From Firmicutes bacterium UBA995 (GTDB lineage: Bacteria; Bacillota; Sulfobacillia; UBA995): DNA of 5,712 nucleotides. The stretch spans positions 1 through 5,712 of the forward strand of contig DBBB01000012.1 in NCBI GenBank assembly GCA_002291985.1, read 5' to 3'. How positions within the stretch are numbered: the first letter of the stretch is position 1; the number at the start of each line of letters is the position of its first letter. Below are positions 4,449 through 5,712 of this stretch, in pieces. The notes beneath the pieces were generated by a model. That model was not told the origin of the DNA. It did not search any database and was given only the letters and a program-made list of their open reading frames with translations. The position numbers and the translations under genes are program-made.

Positions 4449-5712
4449 TCACACCCGGTAGTCCAACAGGCTACGATGGGAGAGGTCGCCTGCTCCGGTG
4501 GGGAGTCGCTTGGCCGGCGGACGGATGTCGGGCGCCGCGGGGGGAGGGTCGTCCGGCGCCGAAGTCGTGCTGTCACGTTTTCCCGCGCTATCGCCAAGCC
4601 GTACGTCCACCGAGCTGAGGCGGACGCCCACCCCCTGCAGTGCCTGCCGGAGATCGGCCTGCCGCTCGGCAAGCGCCTGACCTGCGGCAGGGTCTGCCAC
4701 TTCGAAACTCGCTCGCGCTCCCTCCGCCGTCAGGCTGACCTCAAGGAGCATGGCGCCGAGCCCTTCCGGGTCCATGGCCACGCGAATGGACTGGCGCTGA
4801 GGATCGAGTTCCGTGACCCGGGCACGTAGGGCGGCCCAGGCCTCTCCCACCAGCACTTCCCGCGCCGGCGGGGGCGACTCCGCGGGCGGGCGAGGTCCTG
4901 CGGGGTCAGTCGCGTCCAAGGGCCTCACACCGGCGGGATCAAAGCGAGCTATCGGCCCCGTCTCTGCCGGCCCCGGCGCCTCGTCGGCGGCCGCGGTCAG
5001 CCCGCGGTGACCGCCCACGGGGGAAGCGCCCCCGGGTTGGTTACCGGGCTCGCGCCCCACGGTCCTGTTTGAAGGGATAGCCGGCTCAGGGGAAGTCGGC
5101 GGGATAGAGGCGGCTTGCTCGGCCGCCGAAGATTGCTCGCCGGCCGTCGCGGGAACGGGGCCTGGCGGCTTGTCCGCCCTCGCGGAAAGGAGCAAATTCC
5201 CCGGCAAGGGACCTTCCTCACCGACCGCCTCCCGGGAACGGGGCGGAGGGAGATGCATGCCTTCATGGGGTGCCGGCGACGGGGACGAGCCGGGGAGGGC
5301 GCCTGCGTTGTGAGACGGGTCAAGAGGCAGGGCTGGGCCCGCGCCCGGTTCGGTCACGAGCGTTTCCCCGGGTGCCGGCAGCCGTTCGGCGGGTGCCGCG
5401 GGATGCGCCCCGCCTCCGGCGAGGTCATCGCCTGTCGGTTCGACGGCGCAGCCACGGCCGACATCCAGCAGCAGCGCAACCAGCGCTGCGGACCACCCCG
5501 CTCCTGCGTGGTGCTCAGGAGCCGACGGTCCTGCACCTGTCGGCTCAGGGAGTGAGTCAAGGGCCAGGGCTGGGCCCGCGCCCGGTTCGGTCACGAGTGT
5601 TACCCCGGGCGCCGGCAGCCGTTCGGCGGGCGCCGCCGGGTGTGCCCCGCCTCCGGCGAGGTCGGGGCCTGTCGGTTCGACGGCGCAGCCCCGGCCGACA
5701 TCCAGCAGCAGC
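4449..5712 (-). CDS. fliK: FliK, flagellar hook-length control protein (N-terminus outside window)
   Basis: Partial gene: about 420 codons are visible and the frame stays open to the right edge, so the true start is not seen. FliK is exported during hook growth, measures hook length as a ruler, and switches the export gate (FlhB) from hook to filament substrates. The conserved C-terminal domain lies at about 4596-4850 (IRVAMDPEGLGAMLLEVSLT, then AERQADLRQALQGVGVRLSS and VDVRLG). It matches the FliK_C pattern of an LxPExLG-like strand, a second strand, and an LREAL helix. A disordered tail follows, ending in LLDYRV, like the D-x-R-V ends of many FliK proteins. Everything upstream is low-complexity Pro/Ala/Gly-rich sequence typical of the ruler part, and it holds two copies of a 237-bp-period repeat. 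The name rests on the C-terminal domain and on position before flgD and flgE. The stop overlaps a possible flgD GTG start. Confidence 0.9.
   Translation of the reverse strand, partial: LLLDVGRGCAVEPTGPDLAGGGAHPAAPAERLPAPGVTLVTEPGAGPALALDSLPEPTGAGPSAPEHHAGAGWSAALVALLLDVGRGCAVEPTGDDLAGGGAHPAAPAERLPAPGETLVTEPGAGPALPLDPSHNAGALPGSSPSPAPHEGMHLPPPRSREAVGEEGPLPGNLLLSARADKPPGPVPATAGEQSSAAEQAASIPPTSPEPAIPSNRTVGREPGNQPGGASPVGGHRGLTAAADEAPGPAETGPIARFDPAGVRPLDATDPAGPRPPAESPPPAREVLVGEAWAALRARVTELDPQRQSIRVAMDPEGLGAMLLEVSLTAEGARASFEVADPAAGQALAERQADLRQALQGVGVRLSSVDVRLGDSAGKRDSTTSAPDDPPPAAPDIRPPAKRLPTGAGDLSHRSLLDYRV
5319..5475 (-). repeat. Tandem repeat copy in fliK (gene-downstream copy)
   Basis: This stretch of about 157 bases repeats at 5556-5712 with an exact offset of 237 bases. 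By eye I count 13 mismatches and no gaps, about 92% identity. In protein it encodes LLLDVGRGCAVEPTG, DLAGGGAHPAAPAERLPAPG and then TLVTEPGAGPAL. The offset is a multiple of three, so the reading frame is kept. Downstream of this copy (below about 5319) the similarity fades quickly. Confidence 0.93.
5556..5712 (-). repeat. Tandem repeat copy in fliK (gene-upstream copy, cut by window edge)
   Basis: Second copy of the fliK repeat, aligned base for base with 5319-5475. It is still matching at the last base of the window, so its full length and the total number of copies are unknown. The 80 bases between the copies (5476-5555, encoding a Gly/Ala/Pro/His-rich linker) are probably the rest of the 79-codon unit, but only one full period is visible. 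Several differences between copies are silent; others swap P/D, V/E and A/P, so the duplication is recent but not fresh. Confidence 0.92.

Noticed and set aside
4449..5594. GTG at 5594 as the start of fliK
   Set aside because: The frame stays open upstream to the window edge, and the same GTG context recurs 237 bases away at 5357 as part of the repeat. It is an internal Val codon, so the gene is partial.
5319..5712. The repeats as a CRISPR array or mobile element ends
   Set aside because: There are only two long direct copies in frame inside a coding region, without short palindromic units, spacers, inverted ends or a transposase. An in-frame protein repeat explains them fully.

Overview
The window is a piece of one large flagellar operon. 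Every gene lies on the minus strand, so transcription runs from high to low coordinates. In that order the genes are fliK (5' end outside the window), flgD, flgE, flbD/swrD, motA, motB, fliM, fliN and fliO (3' end outside the window). There is no intergenic space worth the name. Genes overlap by 4 bases (motA/motB, motB/fliM) or 35 bases (fliM/fliN), or are separated by 1 to about 27 bases. Nearly every start has a strong purine-rich Shine-Dalgarno sequence lying inside the preceding gene, so the block is probably one transcript with translational coupling. I see no promoter, terminator, RNA gene, mobile element or CRISPR array.

Organism (inference): the DNA is very GC-rich, yet the gene order and protein sizes are those of Gram-positive flagellar clusters. 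The hook protein is 264 residues and closely resembles the short FlgE of Bacillus. FlbD/SwrD sits behind it, FlgD is short, and the Shine-Dalgarno sites are strong. A high-GC member of the Bacillota (for example a Symbiobacterium-, Thermaerobacter- or Limnochorda-like lineage) fits best. The order flgE-flbD-motA-motB-fliM also occurs in spirochetes and clostridia, so the assignment is not certain.

Layout: 4449-5712 encodes the hook-length ruler FliK. 4045-4431 encodes the hook cap/scaffold FlgD, and 3223-4017 the hook protein FlgE. 3015-3218 encodes FlbD/SwrD, a small protein linked to stator power. 1413-3013 encodes the MotA/MotB stator. 189-1416 encodes the switch (C-ring) proteins FliM and FliN. 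1-186 encodes FliO, which assists the type III export gate. Together these genes build the hook, supply torque and form the rotor switch.

Three points stand out. (1) FliM begins directly at its middle domain and lacks the N-terminal CheY-binding peptide. No alternative start exists upstream, FliN lacks the motif too, and no cheY lies between fliN and fliO. The switch may therefore not be controlled by phospho-CheY in the usual way. (2) fliK carries a 237-bp-period tandem duplication (79 codons, copies about 92% identical) in its ruler region, running off the window edge. It could change hook length in fixed in-frame steps. (3) fliL is absent from its usual place between motB and fliM, and the MotB membrane segment looks more like Na+-type MotS/PomB than H+-type MotB.
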